A DNA stretch of 35,346 bases from Bigelowiella natans CCMP2755 (lineage: Eukaryota; Cercozoa; Chlorarachniophyceae), in NCBI GenBank assembly GCA_000320545.1, contig ADNK01003011.1:1-35346 (forward strand). The letters run 5' to 3'. Made by a program: the position numbers and the translations under genes. Of this stretch, positions 11,269-23,365 are shown one piece after another. The notes below the pieces were generated by a model. That model had not been told where the DNA came from. It worked only from the letters and a program-made list of their open reading frames with translations, and did not search any database. Position 1 is the stretch's first letter, and each line of letters starts with the position of its first letter.

Positions 11269-12555
11269 GGTTTACAGTAAGAGTAGATACATGCTGTCAC
11301 CAAAATAATATAGTTATTGGCTGGATGATAAACAGATCTTACATTTATCATCTTTCCTAGTGTTCCTTTCACCGTAGGGACGTTATTATCATCACCATCA
11401 TCCATTTCTGATCTGATTGTTGGGCATCGATTAGTGCAAGAGAGAGTTGGGTGAAGCCTAAGATCACCGTGCTTATTATGGACTCTGGGATATTGGCGCC
11501 ATGAGCTAGATTAAGCAATTAACTACATAAGGAATCTAGTGATTTTGATTCAACAAATCGAACAATCGGCAGTTGCCCCTTATTGCTTGATATGTAGACA
11601 CTAACCATAGCTTTGAATGCGTCGCACGTTTGAGTCAGTCAATGCCTAATGACAGAATGGCGTGCCAAGTAATTTCTGGTTTGAATTTCAAACAGTCAGC
11701 TACCTTGCTATGTATAATAAGCACAGCGCAATGCCGCCACCAATCATTGCTCTATCCGTATGTGAGCCATCATCGGCCAGCTATTTTTCATGCCCGCTTG
11801 ATAATTATCCTGCATCGTCCCAGTTTGTCATATATGTGGCGGAAAGTTTCCCGTGAAGCTATTGCTAATAGACACGTAATATCTTGTGAGACGGATGTAA
11901 TGAATCAAGTTAGATTTGTCCAATAATGGTCATCCCCATGAAGCTGTGCAAAGTAGCGGTACATTGCATTGTTGCATGCATGTGAGACGGATGTAATGAT
12001 ATGATCAAATCATTTCAATGGTCATCCTAATTATAATGTAGCTATATTACAACAGATCGACTATGCAAAGCTTGCAGTGGCTATGCTAGTATGCTGCATG
12101 TGCAGCATGTGCAGCATGTGGCATAGTCCTGTCTACCTTTGTCTAGTTGTCTACAATGAATAAAACTCACCAAAATGATCTCCGATGGTTTGACTGTTGT
12201 GAGGATTCAAATGAGAATGCAAGCATGATTGTCCGTCGTTTTTTGGCAACTCAAGATTTGCCTGCGCCGCACAGGAAGGAAATATGCACCCAATAATAAA
12301 AATACTAGCATGCGTGTGCAATCATTTTGCCATAATAGACACAGCATTGCCTAATGCAGAGCTAGCCAGACTGCGTGCACATGCATGCACACTTGCTACA
12401 GACCAAATGCACAATAACAGCCGCAATATGTGAACACATGCGACGTGTGCAGCTGACACCACACATGAGCACGTAGTCTTCATGGTCTCTGCTGTGTAAA
12501 TGTACAAATGTATGCAACCGTGTGGCAGGCATCGTTTTAACAAACAACTTGTTGT
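11195..12555. other. Convergent spacer, mixed content
   Basis: Spacer between the secreted-protein gene and the coiled-coil gene. It holds a (TAA)n tract at 11235-11267, an imperfect direct repeat (11885-11936 and 11981-12026), and TGCATG/GCATGC-rich stretches at 11960-12130 and 12300-12450. CTAG is only slightly above expectation (about 7). An exon-like minus segment lies at 12171-12261. No complete gene is seen. Confidence 0.5.
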
Positions 12556-15500
12556 CTACTTGTTCAGTTCACTTGCCTCCATTACAATGAATTGACTGTC
12601 GACATCAACCTTGCGCCCAAGTAAGCCTAAGGAAGCTACTCGAGGCTTCAACAAACTACTTTCGGAAATCGCACTTTTTGGAAAATGTGAATCCGACTGT
12701 GGTTTTGTTTTGACTATATTTTTGTCACCCTTATCAGTTTTAGAACTCTTTCGACTATTTGCTGATTTCTTTTTGGATTTGACTTTTCTAGTTCGTGTTT
12801 TCAAGCTCCCAGAACTAATCGTTTTATTGCTACTTCTCACTCGCCTTCCAGCATGTGCACTGCTGGGTCTCCTGGCTGATTGCACCCTGGCCGAATGATG
12901 ATGCGCCCTGGCTGACTGATGATGCGCCCTAGCTGATTGCATCTGAGATGTCCTCGAAGCTGACTTAAGTGCGAAACGGGAGGCAGCAAGCTTGACTGTT
13001 GTTTTTCCTAAGTCGAACCTTGGAACAACTACTGTTGCTTTCACAACCCGCTTTGGTGATGCAGGCTCAGAATTTATGCCGTCTTCTATCTCGTCCTTGC
13101 TGTCATCGTCATTGTGGTCAGGTTTAGGGATCCGAATTGCCTTAGATTTGAAGGAACTATCGGAAGACCTTTTGCGAGTGAGAGTACTCTTTCTCCTGCT
13201 GGTTCTTACCTTCTGCTCTAATTTCTTGTTTTTAATTTCAAGAACGCGAATCCTTTCCTTGAGATCAAGCTCCAGTTGCTGTGCTTCCTTATTGCGGATA
13301 GCTTTCTGAAGATTTTCCTCATTTAGTGATTTAAGGAGTTTATCATTTGCACTCTGAATGCTCACTAGCATGTTTTCTAGATTCTTGACATACTTAGGAT
13401 AATTACTCCCGTCCTCTCCTTCGTTCGCATATCCGCGCATTCGTGAATTGATTTGCAAACGAGGAGGTGAATTCGATTTAACGCCAAGCAGGTCACGCAG
13501 CTGGTCCCCCCCTGATTCTATTAGATGCTGCTGTTGGTGTTGCTGCTTATGGCCTCTAGGTATTGCTGCTTCGGCTTTATCTTCCTCTCTTGAGGCCCAA
13601 GCTGTGACTCTAGGTATTGGTCTATGTATTCCGCTACTACTACACAGTCGCCGTGTTACTATTTGGCCAGTCAGAAGGGTAGGTGTTACAACGTTCAATT
13701 TCATGAAGTTTCCTTGAGCAGATCTTGACAGCATAGAAGAAATCGGGCTTGTACTTCTACTATTACTAGCATTTCTATGCTTTGAAGCCCCGTCCTCAGA
13801 AATTTGGCTCGCACATGAAGGACTTATTGTTTCTCCTTCTCTTGCTCGAGTAGGACTTGTTCGAGTAGGAACCTCTAGCAATGGAGGCTTAGCAGGGTGC
13901 TGGGAGTACGGAAGAGGCTTCTTCTGATGTTCTAAGGCGGATGTAACGTGATTTGCATTAACCGCTGCTGTTGTAACTTCTGCTACATTCCCACTGTTTG
14001 AGGATGCTTTCGTTTTATTTCTTATGTGCAACTGTTCCTTCGATCTATCTTGCTGTTGCTGCTGCTGTCGCCATGATTCATAAGTTGCTTGTGGTGGTGC
14101 TGGTACTGGGACTCTCGCTGCCTGCATAGTGGTTATTTTGCACGAATATCGCTGTTTTGAATCGACAAAACTGGTTTAAAAAAAATTGTTACAATGATAG
14201 TGAAATATCAGCATTAGATATCACGTATGATGGTAACCAGGGTTGGTAGATAGCTTCAATACGAATTGGTGGTTGTTCAGTCTTCTTGTGAATTATAAAT
14301 AATAATACCTTTCTAGCTGATTTTGGTTGTTTATTATTATCCTTGATACCGCTTCGCCAACTTGGATTACTCATTGATGTTACGTTCAGGAGGTTTGAAG
14401 AGGGAGGGAAAGGACTGCTTAGTCCACTATAGTTGTCACTCATTACAGCAGCAGCAGAGGACGATGATTTTGAGAACCTTGCAGATTGTGACGAACCAAT
14501 GGTACTATCATTCTCGTTTTGCTTCAAGAGCAACTGATGAAGTGCAAGATTGAGCTTCCTGTGAGCTGGAAGCTCGTCATCAGCAACCTGATCGATAATA
14601 TTAATATCACTCTCTCGGTGTTGTGACAGGCGACACAAGAAGTTATGGCAACCTGATCGTTTATATTCACTTTCTTCAGTGCGATTCTCCTTCTCTTTGA
14701 ATCCTGAATCGTCGCACTAGATATGTAGCTTTCCTTTTTAATATCTGCTGACCTCTCTGAACTCACACGGCAATCCGACACCTTTGAGTAGCGATTGTTC
14801 GGTGTCAAATTTCTATTCTGCGACTCTAAGGACTTAATTTTTTGGGTCAATTCCACGATCTTATCATTCATTATTGTCTTCTGGCGAAGCCATTCTCTTT
14901 TTGTTTTTCTGAGCTCAATCAGTTCTTTGTTCTCAGTTGATGGTGAAGTCGAAGATTTTGGTCTCTCAACAACTTTTATTTCTTGTAACTTTTTATCATT
15001 TCCAGTAGGTTTTGCTGAAGTGTCCTTGAGACGTTTAATTTCAGCTTGAAGCTCCAGGATTTTGCGTGCATCTTCCTGAATATGATTCTTTGTTTCTACT
15101 GAACTATTATCTGTTCTATCTTGGAGGTAGGATATCTTGGATTTTAGGTCATCAATTTCTTCTGAAAGTCTTCTTACATTCTCTCTATTTTCTTCCTGTA
15201 ATGCTATTCGTTTTTCATCCCACTCTTCCCTCATCAAACGCAAGTCTTCAGCATGCTTTTCCTTCCTACGAGTAAAACTTAATTAGATGCTTTAAAATTT
15301 CCATGTTGTTGTTGTACTCTCTCGAAACCTTCCTACTTCATCCCTCTCAAAATTGAAAGCGATGAAAACAACGAACAGGTGTGGATCCTAGAATTGAACG
15401 TACGCGATTGATTCGTCGGATTGGAGCTTTTCGTTCGCATCTTTAAGCTTTTGTGTCATCTCATTTAGTTGATTCTCCAATGATGTTGCAGACCGGCTAA

Positions 15501-16156
15501 ACTTGTTCATTTCTCCTTCAAGAAACACACATCGGGCCTTGAGGGATTCAATCCTTTTCTCCATTTTGTAATTTTCACGGTCTTCCTGTTGAGCGATGCC
15601 TTCAGCAAACTTCCGAGTGTTTGATAGTGTTCGCATTGCGTCATTCTTCTTATCTTGTACTTCAGTAAAGTTCGCCCGATATGTTGGCCGATAGCCATCT
15701 GCATAACAACACGAGAACATCAAGTTGTTGCTTTCTAGTTTTAAATTTTCCATCAATAATACCTTTTTGTTGGCCTTGGTACAGCTCCTCTTCCATTGCC
15801 AATATATCTTTGAAGTACTGATCTTGGACCGTCATCATCCATTTGTCTCTGATTTGATATTTTAAGTTCAAACTCAAATTGAAGACAATAGAAGCTAACA
15901 TTCGTCAACCTTTTAACGTTATATTCTCGATGGGCCTGGCATATTGCATGAATAACTTCTTTCTTTTTCGCTAGCTTCGCTTCAAGTTCCCTGATCTTTC
16001 GCTCCAATCCATAAATTACTATGGTTTGAGTGTCAACCTATTGCAGGGTTGGATTGGATTAGAATCGTAGCTTACGGTTACTGTGCTCTATGAATTCGAA
16101 ACCTTTCTCTTGAACCCCTGGCACATGATTTCGAGTTGAACAGCCCTCGACTGCAT
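12556..16156 (-). CDS. Large coiled-coil protein, 1016 residues
   Basis: Seven minus-strand exons: 16156-16103, 16037-15910, 15848-15763, 15698-15404, 15265-14653, 14587-14309 and 14151-12556 (3051 nt, all phases consistent). The stop is TAG at 12558-12556. Roughly the first 430 residues form long coiled coils (for example LERKIRELEAKLAKKKEVI and MEKRIESLKARCVFLEGE). The rest is disordered and low in complexity, apart from another coiled coil (SIQSANDKLLKSLNEENLQK) and a very basic tail with SARAHH/SARVQSARR repeats and an SRR/KSKKKS-rich segment. Such a layout suggests a cytoskeletal, centrosomal or basal-body scaffold, but that is inference. ATG 16156 is the first after an in-frame TGA. An upstream exon spliced at the TAG just before it is possible. 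Divergent from the phosphatase gene. Confidence 0.75.
12885..12950 (-). repeat. Coding tandem repeat SARAHH
   Basis: About three imperfect 21-24-nt units encode Gln-Ser-Ala-Arg-Ala/Val-His-His in the basic tail of the coiled-coil protein. Units differ at synonymous and His/Gln positions. Confidence 0.7.
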
Positions 16157-16395
16157 CGCAGATTGGGTTGGACCTAGAAGTCGGTCGCGGGGGTCTCACC
16201 CTGCCCACTAGTAATCCTCCATCTCATCACAGATGTGGTGTAAGGGCCAAGTACTCGTTACTTGAGGCAATTGATTTCCCGATAACATTTTAATGCTGAG
16301 ACAAGCAAATGCATCTTCAAATCACTACAATTGTCCTGCGTTAACATCCTTATAGGTCTGGATAATCTTGACAAACGTATTTCAATTCTCTATAG

Positions 16396-16417
16396 CGACA
16401 ACCAAAAATTGATATCG
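16396..16417. promoter_or_regulatory. Degenerate CGAC...GTCG palindrome, spacer 3
   Basis: Read on the minus strand it is CGATATCAA...TTGTCG, 22 nt. It matches about 20 of 27 positions of the perfect copy at 34352-34377 over the extended site. It is a weaker member of the set. Confidence 0.35.
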
Positions 16418-16472
16418 TAGTCTAAGTAGGTGAATGTGGGAAGATATGACAGAGTTTCCATTTACACCATGG

Positions 16473-16494
16473 AGACATGAAAAATGAGTTGTCG
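16473..16494. promoter_or_regulatory. Degenerate palindrome, spacer 3, second copy
   Basis: AGACAT...TTGTCG with the same 22-nt span and A-rich centre. Arms GACA and TGTC pair. The left CG is AG. Confidence 0.3.
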
Positions 16495-16588
16495 TAAGCT
16501 ACAAAAAGTTATTGTTCAGCGGTCTCTGGTAAGGATGGCGTCGCTTCTTGTGCCGCCTTTTGTTAACATCTGCATTACTTAGGTCATC

Positions 16589-18486
16589 ATGTCAACGAAG
16601 GATCTCGACAAATGGGTCGAGAAGGCGAAAAAGTGCCAATGCCTTACAGAAGTTGAATATAAAGCGCTCTGCGGAAAGGTAAGGAGACGAGCTTCCCCAA
16701 TATTCCCATCACGAGTAATCACTTCCTTTGTATGAAATCACCGACAGGTGAAGGAGATTTTGATAGAAGAAAGCAATATCCAGCCTGTAAATAGCCCAGT
16801 TACGATATGTGGTGATGTCCATGGCCAATTTTGGGACGTCATGGAACTGTTTAGAATTGGTACTTTGTCACAGCGATTGTTAAACCTTCGCTTGATGCTA
16901 ACATGCTTACATTTATTCAGGGGGAGATGTTCCCAAGACAAACTACATATTTATGGGAGATTTTGTGGATCGCGGAAGGCATAGCATTGAGACACTCACT
17001 TTACTTTTGCTCCTCAAAGCAAGGTGTTTATAGATAGTTATCTTTGAATATCTTTCGCTATCATTAACCACCACCATTTTATCAGATACCCAGCTCATAT
17101 CACCTTGCTTCGAGGAAACCATGAATGTCGTCAAGTTACTCAGGTAATAATACATGTAGAAACTATTCCTTAAAGCGGCTACTCTCCCAGACAGAACACC
17201 CAACAAAATGAATATTTTCCTAATAATATATCGAACAGGTTTATGGGTTCTTCGATCAATGTGTCCGCAAATACAGCAGTGCCAACGTTTGGAAGTACAG
17301 TTGTGAAATATTTGACCATCTTGCCCTAGCAGCGGTAATATTTTAATCGTATTTATAGGAGTAACCCATCATCGGGCCTCTTGTATTTTCTTCCTTATTC
17401 TCTTGCGCGCCACCTCCTATAAACAATATTACTACACCATCACCAGATCATTGATGGTCGAGTACTCTGCGTTCACGGTGGCTTATCTCCGGAGATATCT
17501 ACATTGGATCAAATTAGGCTCATCGATAGAATTCAAGAAGTTCCCCATGAGGTAAAGGAGAACATATACTTTCAGATGGAAGAACAACATTTGACTTCTT
17601 CTTCTTCTTCTTCTTCTTCTGCTTCCCATATTGATTAACAATAAGGGCGGATTTTGTGACCTAATGTGGAGTGATCCAGATGCAGAATGTGACACCTGGG
17701 CAGTAAGTCCACGCGGTGCTGGTACGTGTGAATAAAATAATAAAGCGAAGAATCACCGTAGCAGTGAGTGCGAGAGAAATATAATCATCATCATCATCAA
17801 TGGTGTAAGAACTCATAGGATGCCCTTCTTAATGGACATAATTCGCAGGTTGGCTTTTTGGTGAAAAAGTAACGAAACAGGTGCGTGTGCGTGGTTGATA
17901 TCACTAAGATCTGAAATACCCTCTCCTGCTGACAAATATATCTGTTCCAAGATGACGACGATGATGGTGATGATGATAATGATAAACCACATCTCAGTTC
18001 AACCATATGAATGGACTTGAACTAATATGTCGAGCTCACCAGCTAGTCCAGGAAGGCTACAACTATATGTTCACAGGTACTTCTAGTGGTAGTGGTCGTA
18101 GTCGTAGTAGTAGTAGTAGTAGTAGTAGTAGTTTAAACATAATAATCATTACATACAATAAAAAAGTAACATATGTCAAAGTGGAGATTGTTGTTGAGGA
18201 GAAACGAGGATCTGAGCGATACCACAATTAGTAATTGTTCATTTTAATTTATTTGACAACAGATAAGAGCTTGATTACTGTTTGGTCCGCACCCAATTAT
18301 TGCTACCGCTGCGGCAACATAGCTTCTATTTTGGAATTTGATGAAAATCTTGATAGGTAAGAGACGAACTAAATTAAACGCCATATGCATGATATCAGTA
18401 TGATTTTCAGGCAAATCAAGATTTTCAAGCCAGCACAAAACAGACCCGTCTCTGAAAATCACCTTGCTGTCCAATATTTCTTCTAG
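16589..18486 (+). CDS. PPP4C: PP4-type Ser/Thr phosphatase catalytic subunit
   Basis: Metallophosphatase of the PP2A/PP4/PP6 family. Eleven exons: 16589-16678, 16748-16859, 16921-17023, 17086-17143, 17239-17334, 17447-17551, 17646-17721, 17849-17880, 17998-18076, 18263-18356 and 18411-18486. They total 921 nt (306 residues), the usual size. Metal and catalytic motifs are intact: [29 protein letters not shown] and ICRAHQLV, then [14 protein letters not shown]. Features favouring PP4 over PP6 or PP2A are [30 protein letters not shown] and AIIDGR. The C terminus reads QYFF rather than the family's YFL, so the terminal leucine that is carboxymethylated in PP2A-type enzymes is replaced by Phe. PP6 is the main alternative. 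Confidence 0.95.
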
Positions 18487-18514
18487 TTGTGAACATACAC
18501 ACACATACATTATA

Positions 18515-18518
<4 letters not shown>

Positions 18519-18565
<47 letters not shown>
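18519..18565. repeat. (TA)n microsatellite
   Basis: About 23 TA units, about 30 bp past the phosphatase stop codon, followed by GT-rich sequence. Confidence 0.95.
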
Positions 18566-18568
<3 letters not shown>

Positions 18569-18654
18569 TGTGTGTTTTTGTGTGTGTCTGTGTGTGTGAT
18601 GTGTATTGCCCAGTGATACTTTTTATACAACAACCAACACAACTAGTCGTCCAA

Positions 18655-18738
18655 CTTGGCTAGAAGTCTTGTTGGAAAGGGGATTGCACATGATGCTACC
18701 TATCGAATCTATGTTATAGATGCCACAATTGACACGTA
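18655..18738 (+). other. Orphan exon-like segment
   Basis: Bounded by a possible acceptor (CAACTAG before 18655) and a strong donor (GTAAGTG at 18739). It is open in one frame, with a plausible protein-like reading (NLARSLVGKGIAHDATYRI). No partner exon is found on either side. It could be a gene remnant next to the CTAG island, a missed exon, or chance; a second frame is also open. Confidence 0.25.
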
Positions 18739-20099
18739 AGTGTTACGCTTGTACACACATAGGACAAGCTATTGTCTCATATTAATCGTTGGTACTAAAT
18801 AAATCATAATAATATACGTGCACAGCTTTCACATGCAGACTGTTCGCGACCGCGGCCACAGATGACTAGATGAGATCACAGCTAGCCGCGTGAGCGCGCT
18901 GCTGCGCTGGGATCCATCGACAATCTAGCAATTCCGTCGCACTAGCTAGCGCTAGCTGCTAGGTTGCAAGCACAAGCGCGGATAATTAGCTGTCGTCATT
19001 TGGGGAAGTGCGACAACAACTGCATGAGGCATGAATTGGTCATGCATGCCACACACTGATGCATGAGCATGGCATGATTGGACAAGACTAGAAGACCCTG
19101 TTGCCGCCATCTTAGCTTGTGCGATCATTTGGCTGGAACGCGCATGCGCGAACCACAATCTTTCGCAACGACGTCCACTTCCCTAGTTCGGGTGCTAGGG
19201 TGGGCTAGTGGGAGCGGATGCTGGCTGGCTAGCTGGTGTCATTTCCCTCAGGCACGACTTCACATGCACTGCAGCCCTGTAGCCCAGCTAGCTAGCGTTG
19301 CGAAGCGCTTGTTGTCTAGCCTTGTGGGCTCGCGTTCCGGTCAATCGCACGGCACATTCTAGCATTGTCTGACGTGACAAACTAGCATGGCTAGATGGCC
19401 TAGCAGCGCGCCGGACAAGTGCACCGCCACATCCTCAAGCAGCGCAACGGCTGCGCACACAATGCGCAACGACACTGGAACACGCTGGCATGCTAGCACG
19501 TCTGGCTCTGGGGCTAGCTGATGCGTGACTCACCGTTTTGTTTTCAATTTCATGGCACCTCCGTTGAATTTGTTCATTTCCATTGCTTGATCATTTCGGT
19601 TGCCGTGCGGTTGCCCTTGTTCATTTGACAATTTTGTGAGATCTTCAGTGGCTTCATGCACTGCTTTCTTGTTTGGATTGAGCAACACGTCTAGACGTGG
19701 CAATCTAGCAATGATGGCTCTGTCGTTGATCTACTAAGTCCAGACTTCATCGCAAATCTCTGGCTCTTTTGCCAGACCCACATGAAAATGAATCATGTCA
19801 CAATGTTGACAACAATGATGACAATGACAATGAACTACATTTCCAAAATGTCGAGGGGGGCGGCTGCTGTTTCCGTGCTTCCGATGCTCAAATCTCTATG
19901 TTCTTCTACTCCGAAAAATAAAAAAATCGCCTTCTTTTTCGCAAGTTATTTTCAGCAACGGGCAGTGACGGGAAGGTAGTGTTAGTGACGGGCAGCAGCG
20001 AACAAGAAGACAAGGAGGTTGGTCCACTTTGAAGCAGTGGCAACTCGTAAGCTTTCATTTGTTGCCAGCAATCGTCGTGGTGGTGGTGCTGCAGCATCG

Positions 20100-20298
20100 A
20101 TGGAGGATTCGCACCGTGACAAAAGAAGTCAACGAAATGGTAACAACATCGTGCCCTTAACTAAACTTCCTCCCGCATCAACTATTTTTTCCAAACAGGC
20201 ACGCATGAAACAAAGGGGTCAAATCCTAACCATCCGCAGAGAAAGAAGGATGTTGGTCATGCAGGAAGTTCAAAGGTGAAGCTGCAGGCATGGACTCT

Positions 20299-20340
<42 letters not shown>

Positions 20341-20353
20341 CAGTTGTAGTAGT

Positions 20354-20391
<38 letters not shown>

Positions 20392-22803
20392 GAGGAGCAG
20401 GAGCAGCAGCAACAACAAGTCTTGAGTAAATAATGGTGTGATACTGGGTTTTATATATAACTACACAGGAGTTTGCTCTTCTACCACGCCATAGCAAGAA
20501 GGTAGACGACGAACAATTCACTTATTAAAATGTCAATTAAAATGATGGACTATCGTCATATATCCAACAGCGTGAACGAGAAATCGACGGGTCTTTCCCA
20601 AAAGAGCCACCGATACGACGCATGAAGCTAGGCGCTTCTCCAATTGCTTCCTCACAGATTCATCATCATCTTCCACAACGCCGGTCTTCCGTCCAAAAGC
20701 CAACCTCTTCTGATGAAAACCAAACTACTCATGGCGCAGTACGTAGTAAGAGTAATCCTCATTCCCCAGCTGTAGATAATCATATATCTGCTGCTTCTTC
20801 CATTTCAACAACAACTACATGGAAGTCTCGGAGTGTGTCCATGTATCGATCATCATCTAAAAATAGCACCCAAATCGGGTCGGGCACATACGGGTAATAA
20901 TGCTTTGTGCTTTCGATAAAGAGTTGCAAGTTATAGCGTTGTAGGATGAACATCATTCAAATATCAACTACTTAACATCACTCATCATAAAAATATTAGG
21001 CATGTATTTGAAGGGGTTGGCCCGGATGGTAAGAAAGTTGCTCTGAAGAGAATAAAGAAAGAGAAAGACAAGGAGGGGGTCAGTACAGTTTTAATAAAAT
21101 GCTAATAGCAACAACTTATTGTCGTCCAAATGGAAGGACCAATGAAACTATCACCTATATCGTAATTCTACTGATTACTATTCAAATTTGCTATTGACCG
21201 ATAGTTTCCTATCACTGCTATCCGAGAGATCAAGTTCCTCAAGAACATCCACCATGAGAACATTGTTAATCTTGTCGATGTTGTTTCATCTCCTGGTAAG
21301 AGTACTAATCATCTTCGATCTCACTCGTTCTGGGATAATCAGTGAGTTGCTATTCTTTAGGAGCGGGTGGGAAAAGCGTGTACATGGTGTTTGAGTATTG
21401 CGACCATGATCTGACCGGTCTTTTGGACACGGATCCTCCTACAATATTCGAGCCATCCCAGATTAAGTATTACATCAAGTGTATACTGGAGGCACTCTAC
21501 TACTTGGTGATGATTAACAATCGTTATGCAAAATAATAATTCGGCGTGTATATTCTGGATCATAGTAATAATGAGTGATAATGTTGAAAATGGTCATGAT
21601 AATGAGGAGGATGAAGATGATGCGTCAATGGACAATAGCAAGAGATATGAAGTTTTACATTTTGACGAGGAACATTTGTGGTTGTTTCTATATATTGTGA
21701 CTACAGCATAAATCCAACATTCTCCATCGAGACATAAAAGGTATCCTACCATCCTTTCTTTCTACGACAATACAATCAATCAAAACTCCCATCAAGGAAC
21801 CGACAGCCTCTTCTTTCATCTCTATTATTCTCCTCCTCCTCCTGAATCATAAACTAATTCTTATCAGGTGCGAACATCCTTATCTCCAACAATGGCGACG
21901 TCAAGCTTGCTGACTTTGGGTATGATTAATAATAAATAATAATAACAATAATGAATACAAATAAGAACAGCATAAATCAATAAGCTTTGGCATCTTTACA
22001 TCATTATCATCATCATCATCATCATAATCGAAATCAGGCTGGCGAGAGCACACGACAAGAGAGGAGATGTAATCATCATATTATCAAATAAAGGGAGGGA
22101 GGAGGAGGAGGAGGAGCAGTAGCAGCATCATGGCAGATAGATAACGATAAATTCCTACTTCGCGTATCATCATTAGCACCACTATCATCCTCGTGATTAT
22201 CATCATTATCTCATACTCGTTGTCATCGTTTCAGCTTTCTACTCCACCAGAGCATTCATCATGTTACTAGCGTAATGACGATACTGTTGTTCTTTGTACT
22301 CCTCTCTCCTCTCTGTTTTGAACCTAAGTACACAAACAGAGTTGTGACTCTTTGGTATAGAGCTCCTGAGCTGCTTCTAGGGTACTGCTAGTACCATTTG
22401 CTGAGTGCACAAAACAGCCGTGTGTCGTTGTCATCGTTGTTGTCGTCGTCGTCGTCGTCGTACATGATGCTGCTTCATTGTTATCTAAGAAGTAGAACTA
22501 CTATCACAAGTTCATGATTGACTTCAAGGTGCCACGAATTGTGTTGTAATTAGATACTGATTGATTACATAGTTGTCCACCATCTTTACACCATATATGA
22601 ACAATTTAGTGCCAACAAGTACGACTCGAAGATAGACATCTGGTCTGCTGGTTGTGTCTTTGCGGAGATGCTTCGTAAGTGCAGATATATCAGCTAGTAG
22701 TTCCTTGCCAACAAGATCAAGAAAAGAAGAAGAAGAAGAACAACAAACTCACCTACCTGTAGTAGTATTTAGATACTAAATTCTATTCAGCGGTTCTAAA
22801 ACA

Positions 22804-22837
<34 letters not shown>

Positions 22838-23321
22838 TAGGGAGAGGGAAAACGCTTTTCCGCGGCAAGACAGAGCTTGAAAGTTTGCAGGAAATTTATA
22901 AAGTCAGTGTGGATTGTGTGTGGGAGCGGTTGATTCTCGATTTTCGTTTTACTGAAAGATATGAATGTAACGAGTAGATGAAGACGAATATGCTTCCGCC
23001 CCCCTTCCTTCTTCTCTTTCTATCTGATATTTAGTTTTATTTTCATCTTTCTCCCATTCTACTTGACTCCCTCCTCTTCCCACCCCCCTCCCCCTCTCTT
23101 AGATTTGTGGAACGCCAGATCAAAATGATTGGCCACAAGCGAGCCAATACTCGTGGTACCTCAAGCCTATATCTATGCCGAGAAGATTACGGGAAGAGTT
23201 TGCCAGGTACTACTACTACTACTACCAGCAGCACCTGTTATGATGTTTGCTGCTGTTTTCTCTGTAACTAATTATGCTATTGCTCCTTGCCACAGTTTCA
23301 TGACCATGAACCCACACACAC

Positions 23322-23365
<44 letters not shown>

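Larger units (their letters stand above)
16157..16588. other. Divergent spacer, two degenerate palindromes
   Basis: Only 432 bp separate the start codons of the coiled-coil and phosphatase genes. Two degenerate copies of the divergent-spacer palindrome lie at 16396-16417 and 16473-16494. An AG at 16583 (CTTAG) just before the phosphatase ATG could be a 5' UTR acceptor. Confidence 0.5.
18487..20099. other. CTAG-rich island downstream of phosphatase
   Basis: After the phosphatase stop come a (TA)n tract (18519-18565), GT-rich sequence, and an exon-like segment at 18655-18738. A second CTAG island follows at about 18860-19520, with about 21 CTAG in 700 bp plus GC-rich palindromic hexamers. The 14-bp palindrome CACGTCTAGACGTG recurs at 19686-19699. 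From 19550 to 20099 the sequence is plain spacer or 5' UTR of the kinase gene. No complete gene is seen. Confidence 0.6.

Noticed and set aside
11630-11926. 98-residue plus ORF in the convergent spacer
   Set aside because: Chance-like residue content, overlaps a direct repeat, and has no splice partners.
15507-16007. Separate small minus ORFs
   Set aside because: They are exons, or intron read-through, of the single coiled-coil gene once introns are removed.
20268-20276. Strong donor GTGAAG at 20276 for the first kinase intron
   Set aside because: Joining it to the acceptor at 20570 gives a stop after about 18 codons. The weaker donor at 20268 keeps the frame.
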